From: Aminobacter ciceronei
GTDB lineage: Bacteria; Pseudomonadota; Alphaproteobacteria; Rhizobiales; Rhizobiaceae
DNA length: 64,000 nt
NCBI RefSeq assembly: GCF_014138625.1
Contig: NZ_JACJHY010000017.1
Span: forward strand, 90,922 to 154,921
Reading direction: 5' to 3'
The position numbers and the translations under genes are program-made. The notes under the pieces are model-generated. The model had not been told where the DNA came from. It did not search any database and saw nothing but the letters and a program-made list of their open reading frames with translations. Shown piece by piece: positions 63,948 through 64,000 of this stretch. Numbering within the stretch: position 1 is the stretch's first letter; each line of letters begins with the position of its first letter.

Positions 63948-64000
63948 AGCAAGCTGGACGGAAGCGAGGAAGTTGTCGTCGCGCTTGTCGTAGCGGGTGG
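63906..64000 (-). mobile_element. C-terminus of an IS5-family transposase (partial, window edge)
   Basis: On the minus strand the last codons read RYDKRDDNFLASVQLASIRI followed by WLRSYESVT and stop (TAG at 63906-63908). This is the standard C-terminus of IS5/IS427-type transposases. The rest of the element lies beyond the window. Its end seems to be near 63905, close to the stop codon, and it has cut the third gene of the defence-like operon. Confidence 0.75.

Overview
The window looks like the chromosome of a Rhizobiales bacterium of the Mesorhizobium/Phyllobacteriaceae type. This rests on the high GC and GC-rich third positions of the core genes, an Entner-Doudoroff zwf-pgl-edd operon, families typical of that order (UPF0262, DUF2948, DUF6492, MliC, GlxA-type regulators) and an alphaproteobacterial hisD/murA/infA/maf/yacG neighbourhood. 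Assignments come from reading motifs by eye; no database search was run.

Bases 1-23,400 are mostly core: a receiver-like protein, a HAD hydrolase, a PuuA/PuuB-like pair for gamma-glutamyl amine catabolism, a two-component system, a small exported-protein/cupredoxin/ECF-sigma operon, a ketoacyl synthase, an SDR, a CXXCH protein, zwf-pgl-edd, an MliC-type inhibitor, an ABC-F ATPase behind an apparent leader-peptide attenuator, a von Willebrand A protein whose 3' end is repeated three times, a GlxA regulator and folD. Bases 23,418-32,453 are a surface-polysaccharide cluster (chain-length protein, flippase, four transferases or transferase-like proteins, polymerase/ligase). An AT-richer insert with three exported or membrane proteins follows (32.5-34.6 kb), then proC, a ModE-like regulator with modCBA and a likely Mo-box, a TauE/SafE exporter, a two-subunit CoA transferase, an EEP-family protein, a phospholipase D family protein and a VirK/YbjX protein.

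From about 46,015 to 54,142 lies a decayed prophage or island integrated at tRNA-Thr(GGT). A degenerate copy of the tRNA 3' end marks the far edge, and an integrase sits next to the tRNA. Inside are a candidate PD-(D/E)xK nuclease, a shortened tape-measure protein, an ORF fusing a portal-protein N-terminus to a terminase C-terminus, operator-like dyads, a short candidate sRNA, and a gene-free stretch of about 500 bases packed with helices that could be a large structured RNA. Core genes resume (murA, DUF2948, hisD, UPF0262, LMW phosphatase, infA, maf, yacG, tRNA-Phe).

A second island starts at tRNA-Phe(GAA) with a related integrase. It carries a TIR-like protein overlapping a membrane protein of SLATT/DUF4231 appearance, then a gene cut by an IS5-family element at the window edge. 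The TIR-SLATT pair reads as a two-gene abortive-infection-type defence system. The most novel-looking items are this pair, the prophage structured-RNA candidate and the ABC-F leader.
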